DNA from: Staphylococcus pseudintermedius
GTDB lineage: Bacteria; Bacillota; Bacilli; Staphylococcales; Staphylococcaceae
Length of the DNA stretch: 64,000 nucleotides
Assembly: GCF_001792775.2 (NCBI RefSeq)
Contig: NZ_MLGE02000001.1
Location: forward strand, 186,001 to 250,000
Reading direction: 5' to 3'
Below, one piece after another: positions 55,766 through 64,000 of the stretch. A program made the translations under genes and the position numbers. The notes beneath the pieces were generated by a model. The model saw only the letters and a program-made list of their open reading frames with translations, was not told the DNA's origin and made no database searches. Every line of letters starts with the position of its first letter. Within the stretch, counting starts at the first letter, position 1.

Positions 55766-55781
55766 ACCATTAAAAAAATAA

Positions 55782-57239
<1,458 letters not shown>

Positions 57240-58093
57240 CTTAAAGAGTATGTGAAAAGGCATGCTTTGGTTGGATGTGACTGGTTTGAAAGGTACATTT
57301 TTTGATAATTAGATTCACTTTAATCGAGAGGCATTGCTTCATTTAAATTTAGTATTGCGAAGACAAAAACACATTTTTCATCTTTGGTAAAGGAAATTAA
57401 CGAAAGAGAGTTGCTAAAATGTTAAACGGTTGGAAAAGATACTTATGTTATGTGGGGAGTACGGTACGCATGCAACATAAGGCGACGATGTATCGTTTCA
57501 ATCTTTTGAACAAGGAGAAGTTAAAGGTTTTGAAATGGCTTCTAGGTGTGTATCATTATGAAGACAAGGTATCATCTCAATTTGTTAAGTGAGCATGCAA
57601 ATTTTCGAATGGGCAATATTAATGTTGGATCAATTAAAGGAACGAGTATAAGATGAAAAAGTTGTTGTGGTTGATATGATTTTGTTATTTGTTTTGGACA
57701 TCGCTTCTATGATTTAATTTTCAAGGGTAGGAGTAGTTTTGGAGACATAAGTGCTTTCAAAAGATCTGAAATCCAAATTATAGATGTATGTGAGAGGCTA
57801 GGAGAAACCCTTGCTATAAAAATGTATATTAAAATTTCATAATTTATTTTAAAAACATATATAAACCGATGCTTTTGTGATTGCTTCCAAAAGTTTCGGT
57901 TTTATTTTGTTAAGGCTTATTATTTTTATTACAATATATTTTATTTTTATAAATGAGGTTAAAATAAACCATTTATCTTTCTGAACATTCCGATAAATAG
58001 AATTTTCTAATGAGTTTTGAAAAACAAAATAGTAGACAACTAAAGGTTCTCGTATTATATTGTTATGAGTTATTAGAAAGGGAGTTATTAATT
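57240..58093. other. Long gap, probably decayed DNA
   Basis: About 850 bases without a supported gene. Short coding-like pieces (for example 57 codons at 57420-57592) have no recognisable family and sit in several frames, suggesting decay. A terminator-like hairpin is at 57863-57908. The last 150 bases are the AT-rich promoter region of the adhesin gene. Confidence 0.5.
57863..57908 (+). terminator. Hairpin terminator upstream of the adhesin gene
   Basis: AAACCGA with TCGGTTT plus CTTTTG with CAAAAG, followed by TATTTTGTT. Confidence 0.6.
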
Positions 58094-60775
58094 GTGTACA
58101 AAAATGAAAAAGAAAAGCATTCAATAAGAAAGTTATCTATAGGAGCCGCATCTGTCATTGTTGGGGGACTCATGTATGGTGTTTTGGGAAATGATGAAGC
58201 TCAAGCGAATGAAGATGTCACTGAAACAACTGGGAGAAATTCAGTGACAACGCAAGCTTCTGAGCAACATTTGCAAGTGGAAGCAGTACCTCAAGAAGGC
58301 AATAATGTAAATGTATCCGCTGTAAAAGTACCTACGAATACGGCAACGCAAGCACAAGAAGATGTTGCAAGTGTATCCGATGTTAAAGCACATGCTGATG
58401 ATGCATTACAAGCACAAGAAAGTAGTCATACTGATGGTGTTTCTTCAGAATTCAAGCAGGAGACAGCTTATGCGAATCCTCAAACAGCTGAGACAGTTAA
58501 ACCTAATAGTGAAGCAGCACATCAGTCTGAAGACGAGGATAAGCAAAAACCCGTATCATTTAGCCGCAAAGAAGATGAGACTATGCTTCAGCAACAACAA
58601 GTTGAAGCCAAAAATGTTGTGAGTGCGGAGGAAGTGTCTCAAGAAGAAAATACTCAAGTGATGCAATCCCCTCAAGACGTTGAACAACATGTAGGTGGTA
58701 AAGATATCTCTAATGAGGTTGTAGTGGATAGGAGTGACATCAAAGGATTTAACAGCGAAACTACTATTCGACCTCATCAGGGACAAGGTGGCAGGTTGAA
58801 TTATCAATTAAAGTTTCCTAGTAATGTAAAATCAGGCGATCAGTTTACTATAAAATTATCTGACAATATCAATACGCATGGTGTTTCTGTTGAAAGAACC
58901 GCACCGAGAATCATGGCTAAAAATACTGAAAGTGCGACGGATGTAATTGCTGAAGGTCTAGTGTTGGAAGATGGTAAAACAATCGTATATACATTTAAAG
59001 ATTATGTAAATGGCAAGCAAAATTTGACTGCTGAGTTATCAGTGAGCTATTTCGTAAGTCCGGAAAAAGTCTTGACTACTGGGACACAAACTTTCACGAC
59101 GATGATCGGTAATCATTCAACGCAAGCCAATATTGACGTTTATTATGATAATAGTCATTATGTAGATGGACGTATTTCGCAAGTGAACAAAAAAGAAGCT
59201 AAATTTCAACAAATAGCATACATTAACCCTAATGGCTATTTAAATGGCAGGGGGACAATTGCAGTTAATGGTGAAGTGGTCAGTGGTACGACGAAAGACT
59301 TAATGCAACCTACAGTGCGTGTATATCAATATAAAGGACAAGGTGTTCCTCCTGAAAGTATTACTATAGACCCTAATATGTGGGAAGAAATCAGCATAAA
59401 CGATACTATGGTAAGAAAATATGATGGTGGTTATAGCTTGAATCTGGATACTAGCAAGAATCAAAAATATGCCATCTATTATGAAGGGGCATATGATGCG
59501 CAAGCTGAAACACTGTTGTATAGAACATATATACAGTCATTAAACAGTTACTATCCGTTCAGTTACCAAAAAATGAACGGTGTGAAGTTTTACGAAAACA
59601 GTGCGAGTGGAAGCGGTGAGTTGAAACCGAAACCACCTGAACAACCAAAACCAGAACCTGAAATTCAAGCTGATGTAGTAGATATTATTGAAGATAGCCA
59701 TGTGATTGATATAGGATGGAATACAGCGTTGGAAGAAGAAAGTGGAGCAAATCAAGGTCCTCAAGAAGAGATCACAGAAAATCACGACATCGAAGTCATT
59801 GAGGAAAACAACTTGGTGGAAATGACAGAAGATACAGCAGTTGGAGAAGAAAGTGGAGCAAACCAAGGCCCTCAAGAAGAAATCACGGAAAATCACGACA
59901 TAGAAGTCATTGAAGAAAACAACTTAGTGGAAATGACAGAAGATACAGCGTTGGAAGAAGAAAGTGGAGCAAATCAAGGTCCTCAAGAAGAGATCACAGA
60001 AAACCACGATATCGAAGTCATTGAAGAAAACAACTTGGTGGAAATGACAGAAGATACAGCGTTGGAAGAAGAAAGTGGAGCAAATCAAGGTGCTCAAGAA
60101 GAAATCACGGAAAACCACGATATCGAAGTCATTGAGGAAAACAACTTAGTGGAAATGACAGAAGATACAGCAGTTGGAGAAGAAAGTGGAGCAAACCAAG
60201 GTCCTCAAGAAGAAATCACGGAAAATCACGACATCGAAGTCATTGAAGAAAACAACTTGGTGGAAATGACAGAAGATACAGCGTTGGAAGAAGAAAGTGG
60301 AGCAAATCAAGGTCCTCAAGAAGAGATCACAGAAAACCACAACATCGAAGTCATTGAAGAAAACAACTTGGTGGAAATGACAGAAGATACAGCAGTTGGA
60401 GAAGAAAGTGGAGCAAACCCAGGACCTCAAGAAGAAGTAACAGAGAATCAACCTCAGCAAGAAGAAATCATGGAAAACCAAGAAGTTGAAAAGAAAGGCG
60501 ATAGTAACTTGGTAGAAAGTACAAAAACTCCAAAGGCCGAAGAATCAGTTAGCGTTCAGCCAACTTTAGAAGACAAAAACACAAAGAACCACGTTAGCAC
60601 AGTAGTAGTGAATACGAAGGTATCTGAAGTTAAAGAAAAGAATCCCCACCATACAAAAGCACTACCAGATACGGGGACAACCTCTCGAAGTCATTCCATG
60701 ATGATTCCTCTCCTTCTTGTTGCTGGGTCAGTAGTGTTGTTACGTCGAAAGAAAAAGCATAGTAAGGTGAATTAA
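58094..60775 (+). CDS. LPXTG cell-wall adhesin, FnBP-like MSCRAMM
   Basis: 893 residues from a GTG after AAAGGGAG (the frame opens upstream at 58010, but that is before the site). A YSIRK-type signal peptide reads HSIRKLSIGAASVIVGG, with His replacing Tyr. A low-complexity N1 region (about 40-200) is followed by N2-N3 fibrinogen-binding-type IgG folds (about 215-510: DIKGFNSETTI to GVKFYEN). A Pro/Lys spacer precedes six full and one partial 37-residue repeats. The C-terminus has LPDTG, a hydrophobic segment and RRKKKH. Sortase A should anchor it. The repeat length and SGANQG-EEIT pattern resemble fibronectin-binding repeats. Binding specificity is inference. Confidence 0.85.
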   Translation: MYKNEKEKHSIRKLSIGAASVIVGGLMYGVLGNDEAQANEDVTETTGRNSVTTQASEQHLQVEAVPQEGNNVNVSAVKVPTNTATQAQEDVASVSDVKAHADDALQAQESSHTDGVSSEFKQETAYANPQTAETVKPNSEAAHQSEDEDKQKPVSFSRKEDETMLQQQQVEAKNVVSAEEVSQEENTQVMQSPQDVEQHVGGKDISNEVVVDRSDIKGFNSETTIRPHQGQGGRLNYQLKFPSNVKSGDQFTIKLSDNINTHGVSVERTAPRIMAKNTESATDVIAEGLVLEDGKTIVYTFKDYVNGKQNLTAELSVSYFVSPEKVLTTGTQTFTTMIGNHSTQANIDVYYDNSHYVDGRISQVNKKEAKFQQIAYINPNGYLNGRGTIAVNGEVVSGTTKDLMQPTVRVYQYKGQGVPPESITIDPNMWEEISINDTMVRKYDGGYSLNLDTSKNQKYAIYYEGAYDAQAETLLYRTYIQSLNSYYPFSYQKMNGVKFYENSASGSGELKPKPPEQPKPEPEIQADVVDIIEDSHVIDIGWNTALEEESGANQGPQEEITENHDIEVIEENNLVEMTEDTAVGEESGANQGPQEEITENHDIEVIEENNLVEMTEDTALEEESGANQGPQEEITENHDIEVIEENNLVEMTEDTALEEESGANQGAQEEITENHDIEVIEENNLVEMTEDTAVGEESGANQGPQEEITENHDIEVIEENNLVEMTEDTALEEESGANQGPQEEITENHNIEVIEENNLVEMTEDTAVGEESGANPGPQEEVTENQPQQEEIMENQEVEKKGDSNLVESTKTPKAEESVSVQPTLEDKNTKNHVSTVVVNTKVSEVKEKNPHHTKALPDTGTTSRSHSMMIPLLLVAGSVVLLRRKKKHSKVN
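59726..60505 (+). repeat. Tandem 111-bp coding repeats in the adhesin gene
   Basis: Six near-identical 111-base units start at 59726, 59837, 59948, 60059, 60170 and 60281, and a seventh diverging unit starts at 60392. Each encodes 37 residues around SGANQGPQEEITENH and EVIEENNLVEMTEDT. Units alternate between AVGEE and ALEEE at their start, suggesting duplication of pairs. Confidence 0.92.
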
Positions 60776-60810
60776 AGAATAATTTTAAAATCGTAATATG
60801 GTGAAAACAG

Positions 60811-60860
60811 AAATGTAGGAAAGTGGTCAATATATTTGCCATTTCCCTACATTTTTTATT
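60811..60860 (+). terminator. Terminator after the adhesin gene
   Basis: AAATGTAGGAAA pairs with TTTCCCTACATTT (one bulge), followed by TTTTT. The remaining bases to 61112 show no gene. Confidence 0.8.
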
Positions 60861-61112
60861 TGAAATATGCTTAAGTCAAACCCATAATTTGTAAATTGAT
60901 TTGAAATGTTTTTTTACTCTGGTATTTAACAGTACATACAGGGCAATTAACTGTCAGATTGGTAGCTCATCATTACGTGATTTCCATTTTTTGAACTCCA
61001 TATATAAGGAAATCAAGCTACAAAAAGTGACCGAGGCAAGAATCAGTGCTCAGTAGATACGATACTCAATCCTTTAAAACAAAACAAGATACTTGCGATG
61101 ATCATTGCCATG

Positions 61113-62537
61113 TCAAAAATCAATGTTAATGTCATTTTCATGATGATTCCCGTTCTTATAGTTTGTATATTGCTTGAATTGTTGCATCACATAATCTCTA
61201 CTCTCTTTATGGTTTACGATGGCTTTTGGATAATCTTCCCCAATTTTTATTTGATGATTTTGTTGTATTGCTGTTACATATTGAGAGGGATTGTGAATAT
61301 ACTTAGGCTTTACGTCTTTCAATATTTGTAACTGTTCTTTAATAAAATCACCCATTGCATCAAAACGTTCACTTTGACGTATAGGATTGAACATTCTGAA
61401 ATAAGGGACGGCATCTGTTCCGGTAGATGCAGACCATTGCCAACCATGTACATTCGAAGCATTATCGTAGTCTATCAAATAGCGTCTAAAATGTGCTTCT
61501 CCCCAAGTCCAGTTCATAAATAGATGTTTTGTTAAAAATTGAGACACTATCATACGTAAGCGATTATGCATATACCCTGTACGAAGGAGTTTTTTCATTG
61601 CTGCATCGATAATAGGATAACCGGTTTCTCCATTTTTCCAAGCTTCAAAATGAGACTGACGCTCAGACCATTCCATATTCCGATACTTGACAGAAAAAGA
61701 TTGTGTCGCGGCATCTGGGTACTGTGTCATTAATACATAATAAAATTCACGAAACATGAGTTCTCTGATGAAAGACTCATAACTATTTTCATCACTGTCA
61801 TATCCTTCAAGTAAATGATTGATGACTTCTCGAATATCGAGTAAACCATAAGCTAAATACCTGCTTAAACCACTGATATTATTTCGAGTGATATCATCTG
61901 CTAATTGAGAATAAAGGGTAATCTCATGATTCAAAAAATGATTCCAGGATTGACGTGCATAGGCTTCTTCATCTGTGTGTTTGTCAAATTTTAAATCACT
62001 TTGGTTCATTCCTTTGGCAGCATATTGTGCTAATTGCTTCAGTTGCGTGCTTTTTTGAGGTGTATGAGCTAGATGTTGGCGATTGGCTTTATAAAAGTAT
62101 GTAAATATTTGATAAGGTTGGTGTTGCTGGTTAAAAGTCTTTGATGGCTGAAAGTAGTGATTGACACGTTGACCAATGACCGAAATGTGATGCTTTTCAA
62201 ACCGTTTTTTCATATGAGGATAGTCATAACTTGCTCTGTGATAACTCATAATGTCTTTGGCCATCAATACGTGAGAGAGTGATAACGCATTCGCTAATGT
62301 ATCCAAATTTTTATAATCAACAATATAAGGGTGTATATTGTGTTTAATGAGGGTACTTACAAACCCTTTTACGACATGATGATAATCCTCGCGTTTTACT
62401 GTAGCCGCATCACTCAAATCTTCTATAGGTAATATCAAATATAGTTGCTTTATTTCGTCTTGATGTGTAATGACATAATCAAGAAGAGGGTTATGATTGA
62501 TTCTACAAACCCTGTTTAGTATGACGCCTAAGTGCAT
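61113..62537 (-). CDS. phrB: Deoxyribodipyrimidine photolyase
   Basis: Light-driven repair of pyrimidine dimers. 474 residues. The N-terminal antenna domain (MHLGVILNRVCRINHNPLL) is followed by an FAD-binding domain. This shows FIRELMFREFYYVLM, NGETGYPIIDAAMKKLLRTGYMHNRLRMIVSQFLTK and the C-terminal WQWSASTGTDAVPYFRMFNP, all hallmarks of class I CPD photolyases. The start ATG follows GGGAGG. It lies alone in its orientation next to the MerR gene. Confidence 0.92.
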   Translation of the reverse strand: MHLGVILNRVCRINHNPLLDYVITHQDEIKQLYLILPIEDLSDAATVKREDYHHVVKGFVSTLIKHNIHPYIVDYKNLDTLANALSLSHVLMAKDIMSYHRASYDYPHMKKRFEKHHISVIGQRVNHYFQPSKTFNQQHQPYQIFTYFYKANRQHLAHTPQKSTQLKQLAQYAAKGMNQSDLKFDKHTDEEAYARQSWNHFLNHEITLYSQLADDITRNNISGLSRYLAYGLLDIREVINHLLEGYDSDENSYESFIRELMFREFYYVLMTQYPDAATQSFSVKYRNMEWSERQSHFEAWKNGETGYPIIDAAMKKLLRTGYMHNRLRMIVSQFLTKHLFMNWTWGEAHFRRYLIDYDNASNVHGWQWSASTGTDAVPYFRMFNPIRQSERFDAMGDFIKEQLQILKDVKPKYIHNPSQYVTAIQQNHQIKIGEDYPKAIVNHKESRDYVMQQFKQYTNYKNGNHHENDINIDF

Positions 62538-62623
62538 ATGATGACCTCCCTGTGCTTTTTAACTAGAAGCACTAATGTTAATGTGAATTTTTATGTCTTT
62601 TAAGGTTTTTAGAGATATAGATG

Positions 62624-62974
62624 CTATTTTGAATGAGTCTCTTTTTTCAATTCTTGCTCGATTAAGTCAATGTGCGTGCTGATAAGGTTGCGTTGGTGAT
62701 TTAAAAACTCTAAATGTGCCACTAAAATGGTTTTGACATCTATTTTATTTTGATACAGCATGGAGGTATATTTTTCAATTTCTTTTAAAGGCATATTGAG
62801 ATGACTCAAGCATTTGATGAATTTAATCATTTCAATATCATCGTTTGTATAGAGGCGCTTATTGTTGGCGTCTCTTTTAATATTTTTTAATATATTTTTC
62901 TTTTCATAATAGCGCAGTTTACTTTTCGGTATATCGCAATGAGTTGAAACGTATTCTATATAATATTGATCCAT
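62624..62974 (-). CDS. MerR-family transcriptional regulator
   Basis: 116 residues. An N-terminal winged helix (KSKLRYYEKKNILKNIKRD, then RLYTNDDIEMIKFIKCL) and a C-terminal coiled-coil of about 40 residues are seen. There are no cysteines placed for metal sensing; the few family members of this kind respond to aldehydes or other electrophiles. It is divergent from the DJ-1-like gene and probably controls it. The start at 62974 follows AAAGGAT; the ATG six codons earlier precedes that site. Confidence 0.82.
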   Translation of the reverse strand: MDQYYIEYVSTHCDIPKSKLRYYEKKNILKNIKRDANNKRLYTNDDIEMIKFIKCLSHLNMPLKEIEKYTSMLYQNKIDVKTILVAHLEFLNHQRNLISTHIDLIEQELKKETHSK

Positions 62975-62992
62975 GTAAGCATATCCTTTCAA

Positions 62993-63008
62993 TTAAACTA
63001 AGGTTTAA
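62993..63008. promoter_or_regulatory. Candidate MerR operator in the divergent promoter
   Basis: TTAAACTAAGGTTTAA is an inverted repeat (TTAAAC-N4-GTTTAA) between merR and the DJ-1-like gene, as expected for a MerR-type binding site within the spacer of the target promoter. Confidence 0.6.
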
Positions 63009-63051
63009 CTGTTATTCTACTTTATATAAACACGAATAAGGAGGCATTTCA

Positions 63052-63732
63052 ATGAAAAAGGCATTAATTGTAGTTACAAATATTTCGAAATATCCTGATA
63101 CAGAGAGAGCTACAGGTGCGTGGTTTTCGGAGGTAACACATTTTGCGAAAGATTTTTATGACGCTGGTTATGAAGTAGATTTGGTTAGTCCTAAAGGCGG
63201 CTATGTACCATTAGATCCGGCAAGTCTCAAATCTGAAATGATGACAGCTGAAGATTGGGCATATTATACCGATTTAAATTATATGAATCAGTTTGGTCAT
63301 TCGCTTTCTCCTGAAGAAGTGAACCCTGATGAATATAGTGCTATTTACTTTGCAGGTGGTCATGGGGTGGTCTGGGATTTAAGAGACAATCCACAATTGA
63401 ATGAAATTGCTTTGAGTATTTACAACAACAATGGTGTTCTTGCTTCGGTATGCCATGGTGCTGTCGGTCTAATAGATATTAAAGAAAATGGAGAAAATAT
63501 TGTTAAAGGAAAGGCGGTAACAGGGTTTACAAACAGTGAAGAACAAGCGAATGGCACAACGCCATACATGCCATATTTATTAGAAGATGAGTTGGTGCAT
63601 GTTGGTGCACAATTCAAAAAAGAAGCTGATTGGCAGTCATATGCAGTGATAGACGGTCGCATTGTAACAGGACAAAATCCGCAATCTGGGCATGCAGTTG
63701 CAGAAAATGTGTTGAAATTATTAACAAAATAA
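63052..63732 (+). CDS. DJ-1/PfpI-family protein (Hsp31-like glyoxalase III candidate)
   Basis: 226 residues. The nucleophile elbow is ASVCHGAVGL with the catalytic Cys. The glutamate is expected near TERATGAWFSEVTHF, and YFAGGHGVVWDL supplies the family Gly-Gly-His. Members of this subgroup detoxify methylglyoxal or act as chaperones. The next gene starts 24 bases later, and with the divergent MerR regulator this looks like an electrophile-stress operon. The ribosome-binding site is AAGGAGG. Confidence 0.85.
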   Translation: MKKALIVVTNISKYPDTERATGAWFSEVTHFAKDFYDAGYEVDLVSPKGGYVPLDPASLKSEMMTAEDWAYYTDLNYMNQFGHSLSPEEVNPDEYSAIYFAGGHGVVWDLRDNPQLNEIALSIYNNNGVLASVCHGAVGLIDIKENGENIVKGKAVTGFTNSEEQANGTTPYMPYLLEDELVHVGAQFKKEADWQSYAVIDGRIVTGQNPQSGHAVAENVLKLLTK

Positions 63733-63756
63733 TCAATGTTAAAGGAGAGAACATTT

Positions 63757-64000
63757 ATGAAATCATTAATTATTGGAGCGAATGGTGGCGTAGGACAACA
63801 CTTAGTACGTAAGTTGAAAGTACGTCAAATGGACTTTACAGCGGGTGTGAGAAATATGTCGCAAGTGGAAACATTGAAATCTAAAGGTATCGACGCAGTA
63901 TACATTGATGTAGAGAAACAATCTATCGACGAATTAGCAACCCAATTTAAACAGTTTGATCAAATTCTCTTCTCTGTTGGATCTGGAGGAAGTACAGGCG
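63757..64000 (+). CDS. NAD(P)-binding oxidoreductase (NmrA/atypical SDR type), partial
   Basis: The first 81 residues are present and the rest lies beyond the window. It begins MKSLIIGANGGVGQHLVRKL, the Rossmann glycine motif GxxGxxG of atypical short-chain dehydrogenases. VRNMSQVETLKSKGID, SIDELATQFKQFDQILFSVG and SGG follow. AAAGGAGAG precedes the ATG. It is probably cotranscribed with the DJ-1-like gene. Confidence 0.85.
   Translation, partial: MKSLIIGANGGVGQHLVRKLKVRQMDFTAGVRNMSQVETLKSKGIDAVYIDVEKQSIDELATQFKQFDQILFSVGSGGSTG

Noticed and set aside
57420..57592. 57-codon frame between bglA and the adhesin
   Set aside because: No ribosome-binding site, no recognisable family, and surrounded by multi-frame decayed sequence.
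59726..60505. Regular 111-bp repeats as a possible CRISPR or satellite array
   Set aside because: The units are contiguous, without spacers, and in frame in an LPXTG adhesin.
61098..61331. 77-codon plus-strand frame at the end of the photolyase gene
   Set aside because: It overlaps the conserved photolyase C-terminus antisense and has no similarity to any family known to me.

Overview
This window is the replication-origin region of a Staphylococcus chromosome. The gene order mnmG-mnmE-rnpA-rpmH / oriC / dnaA-dnaN-yaaA-recF-gyrB-gyrA, then serS, dnaB, purA and walRKHIJ-rlmH, is the staphylococcal arrangement, and the proteins read like close relatives of the S. aureus ones. Differences suggest a non-aureus species, perhaps of the S. 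intermedius/pseudintermedius group: a BdbD-like gene between dnaN and yaaA, an FnBP-like wall protein near the origin, and an ald-tdcB-permease cluster beside the SCC site. That species assignment is inference.

Layout. 1-3.9 kb: mnmG (cut by the window edge), mnmE, rnpA and rpmH, transcribed leftwards. 3.9-6 kb: the bipartite origin, with DnaA boxes on both sides of dnaA. 6-14.2 kb: dnaN, a membrane-anchored thioredoxin-fold protein, yaaA, recF, gyrB and gyrA. 14.4-28.3 kb: nnrD (leftwards), hutH, a T-box leader with serS, azlCD, a SAM riboswitch with metX, the DUF2232-gdpP-rplI operon, dnaB and purA. 28.5-36 kb: yitT (leftwards), tRNA-Glu and tRNA-Asp, an unannotated 22-residue amphipathic peptide gene, an SdpI-family gene and the essential walRKHIJ operon. 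36-37.2 kb: a strongly folded non-coding element, a DnaA-box cluster, and rlmH with the SCC attachment core at its 3' end.

Right of rlmH the window becomes accessory and AT-rich. 37.4-42.6 kb holds three defence-type genes: an Mrr-nuclease/STAND NTPase, an OLD-like ATPase/TOPRIM protein, and an adenine methyltransferase that overlaps the latter. No ccr recombinase gene is visible. 43.6-49.5 kb returns to core-like composition: ald-tdcB-amino-acid permease behind a Rex-like operator, then a CopB-type copper ATPase behind a CsoR-like palindrome. 49.6-54.7 kb holds a membrane XRE regulator, an IS3 relic and a rearranged DpnII-type (GATC) restriction-modification locus with two methyltransferases. 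54.8-57.2 kb is a decayed beta-glucoside locus: regulator and glucosidase remain, but the PTS transporter is reduced to a scrap. 58.1-60.8 kb encodes an LPXTG adhesin with 37-residue repeats. 61.1-64 kb holds a photolyase, and a MerR regulator divergent from a DJ-1-like protein and an NAD(P)-binding oxidoreductase cut by the window end.

The best candidates for new biology are the OLD-like nuclease/adenine-methyltransferase pair with no conventional restriction enzyme beside it, the Mrr-STAND protein next to it, the PSM-like peptide gene at 29.8 kb, the DnaA-box cluster at rlmH, and the multi-hairpin element at 36.1-36.4 kb.
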